A stretch of DNA of 64,000 nucleotides from Rugalucina vietnamica (Eukaryota > Mollusca > Bivalvia > Lucinida > Lucinidae). The stretch is taken from NCBI GenBank assembly GCA_964017185.1, contig OZ024872.1, positions 46,338,188 through 46,402,187 of the forward strand, written 5' to 3'. Shown one piece after another: positions 1 through 11,937 of this stretch (within the stretch, counting starts at the first letter, position 1; every line of letters starts with the position of its first letter). The translations under genes were made by a program, and so were the position numbers. The notes beneath the pieces are model-generated. The model had not been told where the DNA came from. It made no database searches and saw only the letters and a list, made by a program, of their open reading frames with translations.

Positions 1-174
1 TGTTTTTAATGCATTTTCAGTGATCAAAATTAGCACTAGCCCGATAGCCCAACACTAGCCAATGGGTTGTGGGGCTAGTTGTTTTTTTCTCAGTTAACCC
101 CATTACCTATATAGGTCAGGCTATTGGAAAATTTTGGCAAATGATCAAAGGGCTCGGGCTAGTGAAGAAATATC

Positions 175-718
175 CTAATTTGGACTAGTCTGACTGGTCA
201 GCCGTCAAAATGAAGTATCATACCCAGTGGTTCATTTTGCCGTCTGACTCCAGCACATTATCAAAAAGCCAAGCTGTTAGCCACTTTTGGGTGAAAGCCA
301 TTATTTACAGAATAGCAAGTTTTAATGCAAAACAAATGGTGTTAAACACTGTAAAACAAAATAATAAACAAACCTCCATTTGAAAATTCATAAAATATAT
401 CCAAGTTTTGTTTATTTTGATGATTTCTTAAAAGAATCCATTCATCATGGCTGACCTGTTTTTCTTCAAAAAGTCACCTTGAGAGGGGAGACAATTCTAA
501 TTGCGAGCTTCTGATTGGCTCTCAGAGAGTGCATGACCTCAGCACCCAGCCATCAACCAAACAGATTAGGAATTCCCATAAAATCAATGTCTAAAAACAG
601 CTTGCAGAGATATTAATAGAACTTGGGAAATTTTGATAGTGCTGGAGCCAGACGTCAAAATGATAAATCAGTTATCAAAAATTAATTTTGACGGCTGACC
701 CGCCAGACTAAATTTGGA
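175..718. mobile_element. MITE with about 80-bp inverted repeats
   Basis: Left arm 175-256 and right arm 639-718 match in inverted orientation: GGTCAGCCGTCAAAATG, CGTCTGACTCCAGCAC and AATTTGGACTAGTCTG against their complements with substitutions. Interior non-coding. Confidence 0.68.
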
Positions 719-2039
719 CCACTGCAATTTGAAGAAAAATATAACATTGCAATGCTTCTTGTTAGGCCTGCTTTACTTGTATTTAAACTTTTAAATGCTA
801 TGTCAACTATTTTGACCCCTCCCTGAGTTTCAACATTAACAACAATTAATATTGACACAGATATGTTTTTGTCTTTCTCTTTTTCTTCTGATCTTCATTT
901 ATTTCTACTATATTCTTTTTCTTTCTTTCTCATGGTCCTTTTTTATTGGTATGCCATGTGGATAAATTTGATTTTTGGAGGTGTTTCACAAAAGGGTGAT
1001 TTTGGTAAAGACAGTTTCTGAAAGATGGTGTAAAGACAGTAAAGAAACTAAACAAATAGAGGTACATTTGTTGTAGAGTAACATAAACAATGCGAGGCAT
1101 AGATCTATCTATATTCAGTCTGATACTGAGTCAATCATCACCTCAGGTATTATCATTATCAGTTGCTAAACCTCACTCTGCTACGCATGGTAATGGAGCT
1201 GTGTGACACATTTGGAATGCTTCACAATGTGTATACATGGAGCTTGTAAACAACAGCTGAAGGTCTGGATCCAAGGCACTGCATGTGACTGTGAGTGGTC
1301 ATTCGGCACAGAATCTATGTAAAAAGGCGGGGAAATCAGAAGCTTTACCGCTTGAGCTATTGCAGTTATAAGCAATCATGCATTCTTTCGTTTTGCAAAC
1401 CATAATCATCCGTTTTAATGAAATAAGTATGTGTTAAATTACTTCTTACTCTTTTGCTTAAAACACCTGCTATTGGACGGCCATCTTTAAACAAACTTGT
1501 TGCTTCCGGTTCGAAGGACTAAAACCTGGACCGATAACCAGCGACCGGTATAAATGTTCCGGGTCATTTCGTTCCATAGAAATGATTGGTTTTGGGATTG
1601 TTAATGGCCTAGCCTAGCCACTAGGCGTTAAAATGACAAATCTACAAAAGGTAAAAATCTTTTTATATGAAATGTACATCATTTGGCCATAATATGTGTC
1701 TACTCCTCTGTCTCGATTTTAACGCCTAGTACCAAGCAAAATATTCCCCTTCCACTTCTGACGGGGTAATACTGGAGTAATCTGATCCCACCAGTTACTG
1801 TCAGAACAACCTGCTGGTTGCTGATCAGAGATAAGAATTTATGGTCAATTGTTTATACTGCAACTGATAACAAGCAAAGACTGGAACATAGGAACATATT
1901 TTTCATACCCAAAAAATCTCATCATCCAATATTGGCCTTATCAAACTAAGGGATTAGTGACAGTATCTAGACAGGTAAAGTTAGCTTCGTAAATTTCCGT
2001 GATTTTCCGATAGTGTGATAGTTCGTCTCTCACTAATGA
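719..2039. other. Non-coding stretch with one short inverted repeat
   Basis: No supported gene. ACTAGGCGTTAAAAT at 1620-1634 faces ATTTTAACGCCTAGT at 1716-1730, a possible small hairpin element. Confidence 0.5.
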
Positions 2040-3990
2040 GAAAGACCATCATTATTTCTTGAATAGTGCTGATGTGTGTTGGCGAGTTCTTTGATTGCTG
2101 ACTAGGCCAATTCTGGCTCTAAACTGTCGGTTGCAAGTAGAGCAAGTCAATGTCATAGAGTCTGCTGGTGGCACATTTGTTTTGGCTTTGCGCTCTCTTC
2201 GCTTTCTTTCAGCTTCACAGATTCTCTTCTTTTCATAGAGAGCTGCTCCTTTGTTGATGAGACCTCGCCACTTTGATCGCTCCTGTGCAGTCTGTTCCCA
2301 GGACCCCATTGGTATTTCGAAATCCTTCAGAGAGGCTTTGAGGGTGTCTTTGTAGCGTTTCTTCTGGCCACCTTGAGAGCGCTTTCCCTCCTGTAGTTCT
2401 CCATAGAAAACTTTCTTTGGAAGTCGCGCATCAGGCATTCTTATAACATGGCCAGTCCATCTTAGCTGTGCTAGCTTTAAGACTGTATGCATGCTTTGCA
2501 TCCCTGCTTTCCTCAGGACCTCTGTGTCTGGAATCTTGTCCTGCCACTTGATTTTTAACAACTTTCTCAAACAGCTTAAGTGGAAATGGTTAAGTCTCTT
2601 TGCATGGCGTTGGTATACTGTCCAGGTCTCACATGCATACAAGAGGGTTGGCAGTACCACAGCCTTGTAGACTTTCAGCTTGGTGTCAAGCTTGATTCCA
2701 TTTCGCTCCCAGACATTTGCACGGAGTCTTCCGAATGCCACACTAGCTTTTGCAATTCTGGCAGTGATCTCATCATCAATATGCACTGCTCTGGAGAGAG
2801 TGCTTCCCAGGTAGGTGAACTTGTCAACAACTTTCAGTTTTTGCCCATTCACAGTGATGGTTGGTTCATTATATGGTTTTCCGGAGGCTGGTTGGTGTAC
2901 AACCTCTGTCTTTTTTGTGCTGATTGTGAGATCATAGTTATCACATGACTTTGAGACTTGATCCATGGCTCTTTGCATTTTTGCCTCTGTGTTGGCATTC
3001 TTATCCATATCATCTGCATAGAGGAGCTCATCTAGCACATCAGTCTGGACCTTAGTTTTGGCTTGCAACCTTCTGAGGTTGAATATGTTGCCATCAAAAC
3101 GGTACCTGATTGGAAAACCAGTGTCACTGTCCTGAAAAGCATCCATAAGCATGGCAGAAAACATCATGCTGAACAGTGTTGGTGCCAGAACACAGCCTTG
3201 TTTGACCCCATTTGTTACTTCAAATGGTTCAGAGAACTCTCCATCATTTTGCACACGTGCCTGCATGCCATCATGAAACTGCCGCACCATAGCTATGAAT
3301 CTGGGTGGACAGCCAAACTTGGCCATGATTTTCCAGAGTCCATCACGACTAACAGTGTCAAAAGCTTTGGTGAGGTCAACAAACGTCATGTATAGATCTA
3401 CATTCTGTTCTTGGCATTTCTCCTGAAGCTGTCTTGCTGTGAAGATCATGTCTATTGTCCCTCTGTCTTTTCTGAATCCACATTGACTTTCTGGGATAAG
3501 TCCCGTCTGATCAAGATGAGCATTCAGACGATTTAACAGAATTTTTGCAAGTATCTTCCCAGCAATTGATAGGAGGGAGATGCCTCTGTGATTGTCACAG
3601 ACTTGAGGATTTCCTTTCCGCTTGTATAAATGGATTATGGATGCATCCTTAAATTCTTGTGGGATAGCCTCCTTCCTCCACATACAGTGAAACAACTCTG
3701 TCAGTTTCTCTGCCATGGGTAGCCCCCCAGCCTTGTAAACTTCGGCAGGAATTGCATCTCATGATCTGCACCTGGGGCTTTGCCAGATGATAGTTGTTGA
3801 ACTGCTTTTCTTGTTTCCGTAACGGTAGGAAATTCATCTAACAGAACATTGCACTCTATCTGTGGAAGTCTGTCGATTGCATCCTGATTGATGCTTGATG
3901 GTCGATTAAGCACACTATTGAAGTGTTCTGCCCACCTTCCGATAGTGTACCTGGCAGGTCGATCAAGGGCCCGAGGCTGGGAGATTAAAA
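2040..3990 (-). pseudogene. RTE-like non-LTR reverse transcriptase remnant
   Basis: The frame at 3716-2052 (554 residues) has CGFRKDRGTIDMIF, motif A FVDLTKAFD, GVKQGCVLAPTLF, catalytic LLYADDM, FTYLGSTLS, RWTGHVIRMPDARLPKK and a terminal C2H2-like CSTCNRQFRARIGL. The N-terminal part lies in other frames to about 3990 (SSGKAPGAD near 3770); an apparent 8-bp insertion at about 3755 breaks it. No endonuclease domain is present, so the copy is 5' truncated. The family is often mis-annotated as a craniofacial development protein 2-like gene. Clade assignment is by motif memory. Confidence 0.85.
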
Positions 3991-4149
3991 TTTTACCTGT
4001 AGATTTTTTGATAGTTCAAATACAACAAGCAAATGAAGAAAAGAACGTGTATTTGTAGAGTTCAACTTAGCCGCGACACGAGAGACGTGTTTTGTAACTG
4101 TGACACTTGTACATTTGAGCATTGAATATTATAAAACATTTCCATGTAA

Positions 4150-4304
4150 AATATACCCCCTTAAACCCCACGTTTATATAGAAATAAGTGGGATATGCAA
4201 GGGTACGCCTATTTTTCTTATTTTTCATCGTAAACATACATTATGGGTACCCGTTAGAACCGCCTCGTGATGAGCGAAAATATTAAAATAAAAAAAAATT
4301 CCAA

Positions 4305-4343
<39 letters not shown>

Positions 4344-4400
4344 TCTTAAAAATCTCTACATATATAGCATGGGCAAGTTTTCGCAATGGTTTATATTTTT
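4150..4400. repeat. Copy of the same dispersed repeat, with poly-T
   Basis: ATATACCCCCTTAAACCCCA, TTATGGGTACCCGTTAGAAC and, after a poly-T run at about 4308-4340, AGCATGGGCAAGTTTTCGCA, matching the unit near 50950-51235. Confidence 0.6.
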
Positions 4401-4822
4401 GAATTAAAAGCCGAAAACTGCGCTAGCAAGTTGACAAACCAATTCTTCTTATTACAAAATGAAATTTCGCGTTGGTCTGTGTCTAGCTTGTGTGTTTTGA
4501 TAAAAGTTGTGATCTATTGCCACAGGACGCGTGTCACACCTGTCTTATGAAAACACTGCGATTAAAACTTTTCGGGGATTAAAGCGGTGATATATGAAAC
4601 CCTGCTTGTGGCTATACTATAATGACACAGATGTTCTGCGCTACCACAGACTGATCCATTCTATGTATTTCGCTGATATAGATATCAGTCGAATCAGTGC
4701 TTCGAAGTTTAAGTTCTGTTTAATTTCACTAATTTAGCTTATTTCTGTTCTTATGGACCGATCAGTGTATTCTTGCCTGCTCAAAATGAAAATGATTAAA
4801 TTACTCTGTCAATGTTATCGCA

Positions 4823-4824
4823 TT

Positions 4825-4875
<51 letters not shown>

Positions 4876-4880
4876 TTTCA
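4823..4880. repeat. (TTTA)n microsatellite
   Basis: About 14 TTTA units directly upstream of the reverse transcriptase remnant. Confidence 0.92.
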
Positions 4881-4884
4881 TATG

Positions 4885-6720
4885 CGAAACAAATGATGAA
4901 AGATGCAAAGTAACTGCGTACCTGTGCAGCCTGGTTTGTGTTATCCCATTACACAAAAAGAATAGCAATCTTGACAAGGAAAACTACCGCCCTGTTAGCA
5001 TTTTACCTGTAGTTTCAAAAATTTATGAAAGAGCAATAAATGAACAACTAAGTGAGTTTTTTAGTCAACACTTTAATGTTTATCTTTCTGCTTTCCGACC
5101 CGGGTATGGATGCCAGAGCACACTCCTGAGAATAATTGAAGATTGGAAGCAGGCTTTAGATGAAAAGAAGTATGTAGCAGCTATTCTAATGGATCTTTCA
5201 AAAGCTTTTGATTGTTTGTCCCATGACCTGCTCCTTCTAAAACTAAAAGCATATGGTGTGTCTGAAAATGCAGTCAAATTATTAAAGAGTTATCTTACTA
5301 ATAGGAAGCAATGCGTAAAACTTGGAACTTTCAAAAGTGATTTTCAACCAATCCTCAAGGGATCCATACTCGGCCCAGTCCTTTTCAACATATTTTTGAA
5401 TGATATTTTCCATGTCATTAAAAACTGCAAATTGTACAATTATGCAGATGACAATACTGTGTCTGCTGCAGACCATGATCTGTCCAAACTGGTTTCCAAC
5501 CTTGTGGAAGACAGTTTGCGACTGATTAAATGGTTTGCTGAAAATCATATGAAAGCAAACCCGGACAAATTTCAAGCCTTAGCTGTCGGCAAACATACTA
5601 TGGATGAAAATATAACATTCAATCTTGAAAACAATGTAATAAATTGTGAGGAACATGTTAAACTTTTAGGTGTCACTATTGATTTTAAACTGAATTTTAA
5701 TCTGCATATATCCAATGTATGTAAAAAGGCATCTAGGCAGCTCAATGTGTTGAAAAGGATTGGAAGAAATTTATGCAGACTGGGGAAACTTAATGTTTAC
5801 TATTCATTTATTATGTCAAATTTTAACTATTGCCCTCTTGTCTGGCATTTTTGTGGAGAAGTTAATACAAAGAAAATTGAGAAAATTCAGGAAAGAGCCC
5901 TTAGATTTATTTATCAGGACTACAATTTTAGCTATGACACTTTACTAGAAAGGTCTCAGTTACCTTCACTGAAGGTCAGACGACAGAGGGCAATAGCACT
6001 TGAAGCTTTTAAAATTTTAAACAATCAAACACCTTTATATCTAAATGACCTTTTATCATATAAATCTCATTCTTATTGTTTTAGGTATACAAATACAGTA
6101 AAAGTACCACAGGTGAGGACAAACGCTTATGGTGTCAGATCCTTCCGCTCTGCTGCTGCAAAATTGTGGAATTCCCTGCCACAAAGTTTCCGGGACATAT
6201 CAAATTTTGAAAATTTCAAGTCTCATATTGGTACATGGAGCGGAGGGGTCTGCTCATGCTCGTTCTGTTCAAACTGTTAATTTTGTTCATTGTTCTGTTT
6301 GTTAAATGTTTTAAGAACCTCATTTTGTCATAAATTTACAGCTCATATGATGTTTTTAAGGATCTATGGATTATTTAACTAAATTTGTCTTAGTCAATGC
6401 AATTTTGTAATAGCTAAACAGAAATTTTAACTACTATATATGTATTTATCTATCTATTTACTTATTTAAGATATTAAACAAATTACAAAGGATGCAATAA
6501 ATATAGATTAGTCATTTTAATATATTTACTATGTTGCTTGCAACGATCACGAATTTTTAAGGTTTGTATTTTGATGTGCCTTAATTTTTCTCATGATCCA
6601 AATGTGCTTTATATTTATACTTTATTACATGTATTGTATGTATTGATATATATGTTTAAGTCGGTTAATAGCTATACATAGCTAATGTTTATTTGTTAAA
6701 TGTCCGACTATAAATAAATT
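4885..6720 (+). pseudogene. CR1/jockey-group reverse transcriptase remnant
   Basis: Open frame from about 4901 through 6280. Shows ENYRPVSILPVVSK, SAFRPGYGCQST, motif A AILMDLSKAFD, catalytic NYADDNT, ENHMKANPDKFQ, VKLLGVTID, YCPLVWHFC, LWNSLPQSFRD and a C-terminal Cys-rich CSCSFCSNC. The usual GVPQGS motif reads ILKGS, indicating a small deletion near the primer-grip side. The 5' end is truncated at a (TTTA)n tract; no endonuclease domain is present. The 3' UTR appears to run to about 6720. Confidence 0.85.
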
Positions 6721-6786
6721 TGTATTCTGTTCAACTTGTTGATCGCGATAGCTTTCACGTTACAAATAATTAAATTTATTAAAATG

Positions 6787-7551
<765 letters not shown>

Positions 7552-8110
7552 CACCGCGTCCAATCGGAACGCCGGACGAACGGTCGAAACGCCGGATCTG
7601 CGTTGTTTTAACTCCGGATTGCGGTAGTTTCCGCTGGATTCGCCGCCATTTTCGAAGGAAATTTTTTCGACCAGGTAACAAAAACGTTTATTATAAATAT
7701 AAAAAGAGTTTATGTCAACGTAAGCACTAGCCTGTTCGGATCTACATACATGTCTCTAACCGCCGATTGTTCTGCTGATGCATAAGCTCCGCTAGGATAT
7801 GCAAACATTCGAGGAGATTTTTGTTTTCCATGTTCGGCCATACGCTAAAATAGTGTTCGCCCCAGAAAGTTTCGTACTATTGTCATTTTCTTCAAAGTAT
7901 TGACAAAATGCTGGTTGAGTTTGCATTTGTACGAGACAATATCGTTAGAAGCCAATTGCTCGTGATCTTTTGCCCGAACAAGCTTACGTTTCAATAAAAT
8001 ACCGCAAAATCAAAGTAACGCCGGATAATACGGCAATCTGAGTTTTCACACTTGGCAAGTATTTGCATAGATTAATGTCTTGTAAGGTCTAGTACGCAAG
8101 TGACATGCTT

Positions 8111-9357
8111 ATTTTTGTGCAGCATCGCTTTCTTGGAAGTGAGAACTTTGCTTTCTGACTGTGACCTCCAGAAATTAGTTCGACGTTCGGTTGTCATCAT
8201 TGAGGATGGATGATCTTTGACTTATTGCTTTTCAGTGAAGATAAGCCATGTAAGATAAAAGTGGTTGATAGGTTTTAAGTCTGATTTAAAGAGGCAAGCT
8301 ACTGGAGCGTGTTTTGGAAGTACGCAGTGGCCATAAAAACAGGTTTTCGCACTACTTCGATCGATTATGGAAACTGTTATTTATGTATAGGTCGGTCTCT
8401 TATATACAACCCCTTCAACAAATTAACCGTCAGAATGCCAAAATGCCTATATTTGCCCAGTCAAGTGAATTAAGTGTTAGTTACCATATGACCCTTTGGA
8501 AGCATTGAGAACTTTCAGAGGGGTTAAAGAAAAACCAGGAATGTCAGATGGTGACATCGAATTAAGAATTCGTTTCTCTTTTAATACTGCTTGTAGCCCA
8601 AGGGAAACGATCGCTCACATGAGAGTAAGGAAGTACAGTCACTGGACAAAAGAACAAGAGTTGGGTTTTTACATTATATGGGCATGATGGTCATCTTGGT
8701 CAGGCGAAATAGATTTTTATTTCTTGTATTGGTCCACCTTCCTATAGATGCTTCATATAAGATTTGACTTTGATCGGCCAAACTGTTTCAGGGGAGAAGA
8801 GGTTTAACTATTATGATAATAATATACATGTGTATTGCAGATGAACCCCAGGGGTCCAATTGTTTACAGACTCATTGATATTCAGTCCTACTGCCCATTT
8901 CATGCAAGATTTTCCTTAAAAAGACATTTTAACAGTTTCCCCATCTATATGCATAGGTGACCTATGTTGACCTTACCCAAGATCATCATAGTGTCATGAT
9001 TTATTTTGAAGTACTTAAGTCGTCTATGCTCCATGCAAAGTGTCGTTGAAATCAATCAACCAATTCTGGAGAAGATTTGCGACTGAGGATGGGTTTTTCA
9101 GATTGTGTGGATGACATTTAATCCGTATTCGTTATATTAAGCGCACGAGTACCAAGAAGAGCACATCAATGTTTTTTTTAACAACTTGTGCATGAGTGCT
9201 TAATACATGTTCATGCGCATGTTACACTTGTTTCGGCGTAGGTGTGTTAAAACCTTTCGGCGTAAGTGTGTTATAACCTATTAAGACGATTCTTTGAAGA
9301 TTGGAAAACTTAAATTGCATGATCATCAAATGTTGGAAAGGCTTACGTATTTTTGCT

Positions 9358-9389
<32 letters not shown>

Positions 9390-9590
9390 TTTATCATGTG
9401 TGCTGCTGAATTGGGTCTAAACTTTATCATTTAAAATTAATTACAACGTTGGTGCACCCTGCGCTAAATAGAATAAACACGGTTTGTTTGTCTGAATACT
9501 GTGATTTGTGGTTCTTTTATTTCGCAAGGAATGCGATGACAAACATTGTTTATTCCATATGTTTGCAATTTGAAACACATAGATTTTTTT

Positions 9591-9628
<38 letters not shown>

Positions 9629-9629
9629 T
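8111..9629. other. Interior of long-TIR element, no recognised gene
   Basis: AT-rich. Small reading frames at 8314-8508 and 8496-8687 have no recognisable motif. Poly-T near 9360-9387 and poly-A near 9596-9623. Confidence 0.5.
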
Positions 9630-10190
9630 ACTTGTGTTTTGAAAGTTGCAAAATGTCAGTAATTCTCTTTGGCTCCATGTTGCCACATCTAAAGGGTCAC
9701 GAGACTTTAATAGTCGAAACCGCGGCATGGCCCAATCCCTTTCTCTTTAATGTGTTCACTGCTCTTAAAGGATCTCAGTTTCAATTTTTATTTGCTATTA
9801 CTGCAGCTGGTGTTGTGTCGTATGGCGGCCCTAAAAAGTCTCCCCGTACATTATCCATAGTGCAGGTTATATTTTCTTTTTGGTCCTTTCAGAACAGCGA
9901 GGATATTTTGAGAAATCAGAAATTTATTATCGGTTAAGATTCATTTTCTTACCAATATTTAACATATTTGGTCCCATTTAGATAATCCTGGTCTTTGTAT
10001 TGACTACCATGTTGAAAGTTGCAAAATGTCAGTAATTCTCTTTGGCTCCATGTTGCCAAATCTATAAGGGTCACTGACGAGACTTAAATAGTCGAAACCG
10101 CGGTATGGCCCAACCCCTTTCTCTTTAATGTGTTCACTGCTCTTAAAGGATCTCTCAGATTTAATTTTTATTTATTACTTACGTAAATGA
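9630..10190 (+). repeat. Diverged satellite units inside the long-TIR element
   Basis: 9780-9905 closely follows the satellite: TACTGCAGCTGGTGTTGTG, GGCGGCCCTAAAAAGTCTCC and CATAGTGCAGRTTATATTTT. A second partial unit starts about 10010 and ends near 10190. More diverged from the array than array units are from each other. Confidence 0.75.
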
Positions 10191-10204
10191 TTTAAAAAGT
10201 CAAC

Positions 10205-10340
10205 TCCATTACGAAAACATGCCCATGCAATTACAGAGACGGTTCTAACCAGTACCCACAATCTATGTTTTGGAGCAAAAAGGGGTTCAAGGGGGTATAC
10301 TTTTCATGAACATGATTCCTGTTGTGCTACATACCAGCAG
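10205..10340. repeat. Copy of the dispersed repeat seen in the inverted arms
   Basis: CATTACGAAAACATGCCCAT, TACCCACAATCTATGTTTTG and GGGGGTATAC also occur at 50935-51230 and 52989-53150. Confidence 0.6.
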
Positions 10341-11503
10341 GTTATAATGTGGAGCTAGGTTACTGACCACATAATTTAGGCAATGGACACACCATTGGTA
10401 TCATGATGTTATCATGGATTAACAGTACACGGTTTTGAGATAACATACATGTATCCTATCTTACTTTTGATTTGCTATAATCGTACTTATAGGTGATTTT
10501 CTCCTGGTTTTGATTGGAAACGTCCGAACGAATCAGTACACTTGTCTCCCTCCTGTTTGTCGCCGGTGTTGATACAACACAGCTCTCAGTACACGCGTCC
10601 GCCTTGTAAGGGAAAACTGGCCTCCTGCGACGCCGTCTCGGCACATATAGAGCCAATGTTTTTTTTTCTCCGCATTTCGCTGAAAAACGTAATGCAATAA
10701 TTGTTAGAATCAATTTTAATTTCATTTATAGTATTGTATTATAATATTCTAACGGGAGATGTTCTATCATGTTTGATCTACAGTACTTAAACAGCATCGG
10801 ATTTATTATTGCAAGTTCCAAAACTCTAGCTTAGAACAATTAATGAACATCGATGTCTCTATCTCTTGTTATTAATCTGTTGTAAATATTGATAAGCCAC
10901 GCTTTCATACATGTGCAAATAAGTGATTCTGCTCAAAAATGAGCATTCCACTTGCGTACTAGACCTTACAAGACATTAATCTATGCAAATACTTACCAAG
11001 TTTGAAAACTCAGATTGCCGTATTATCCGGCGTTACTTTGATTTTGGGGTATTTTATTGAAACGTATGCTTGTTCGGGCAAAAATTACAAGCAATTGGCT
11101 TCTAACGATATAGTCTCATGTACAAATGCAAAATCAACCAGCAGTTTGTCAATACTTTGAAGAAAATGACAATAGTACGAAACTTTTTGGGGCGAACACT
11201 ATTTTAGCGTATGGCCGAACATTGAAAACAAAAATCTCCTCGAATGTTTGCATATCCTAGCGGAGCTTATGCATCAGCAGAACAATCGGCAGTTAGAGAC
11301 ATGTATGTAGATCCGAACAGGCTAGTGCTTACGTTAACATAAACTCTTTTAATATTTATAATAAACAATTTTGTTACCTGGTCGAAAAAATTTCCTTCGA
11401 AAATGGCGGCGAATCCAGCAGAAACTACCGCAATCGGCCGGAGTTAAAACAACGCAGATCCGGCGTTTCGACCGTTCGTCCGGCGTTCCGATTGGACGCG
11501 GTG

Positions 11504-11937
11504 TACCTGCTAATGGAATTATCCAAACAGACTAATTTAATATTTAAATACAAAATTAAAATTTGTACCAATAAAAAGAAGATGCATTGTACAAATAGAA
11601 GCTGTTCGCACACTAATTGTAGTACGATGCATTTTGATGCAAATAAGCGTGAAAGCGACAGAAATGATGTAGAAATTTCCTTATTTACTATATATTTATT
11701 ACATTTTGATAGTACCTGTAGTATTTCAACAAACAGACTATTTTTTACATAAGATAGAAAATTATTTTTAACTTCATCTTAAAGGGGTATAAATGGGCTT
11801 TACAGAACCGTTCGCACAGGTATGATAGGATTAATAGCAAAAAAGATATTAAGGATTAAATAAGCATTCCCGTTAACGCTCCATATAAAATTTTGCGCGC
11901 ATCCGATAACTGCCGGTGATGAGAAATCTGCTACATG
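11504..11937. other. Spacer between long-TIR element and satellite
   Basis: AT-rich, nothing recognised beyond the TACCT duplication at its start. Confidence 0.45.

Larger units (their letters stand above)
7552..11503. mobile_element. Transposable element with 555-bp terminal inverted repeats and 5-bp target duplication
   Basis: Left arm 7552-8110 and right arm about 10950-11503 are inverted copies with only scattered differences. Termini CACCGCGTCCAATCGG and its complement; TACCT follows or precedes both borders as a direct repeat (7547-7551 and 11504-11508). The 2.8-kb interior holds no recognisable transposase; it contains T- and A-runs, diverged satellite units (about 9630-10190) and a repeat piece at 10205-10340. 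Foldback-like, non-autonomous. CAC termini with a 5-bp duplication recall Transib, but the terminal motif does not match its usual CACWATG. Confidence 0.8.

Noticed and set aside
2052..3716. Host gene (craniofacial development protein 2-like)
   Set aside because: The motifs are those of a non-LTR reverse transcriptase and the copy is truncated and frameshifted.
10456..10725. Short frame with a signal-peptide-like start inside the long-TIR element
   Set aside because: No further domain, no supporting exon pattern, and it includes an arginine run from a low-complexity stretch; likely chance.
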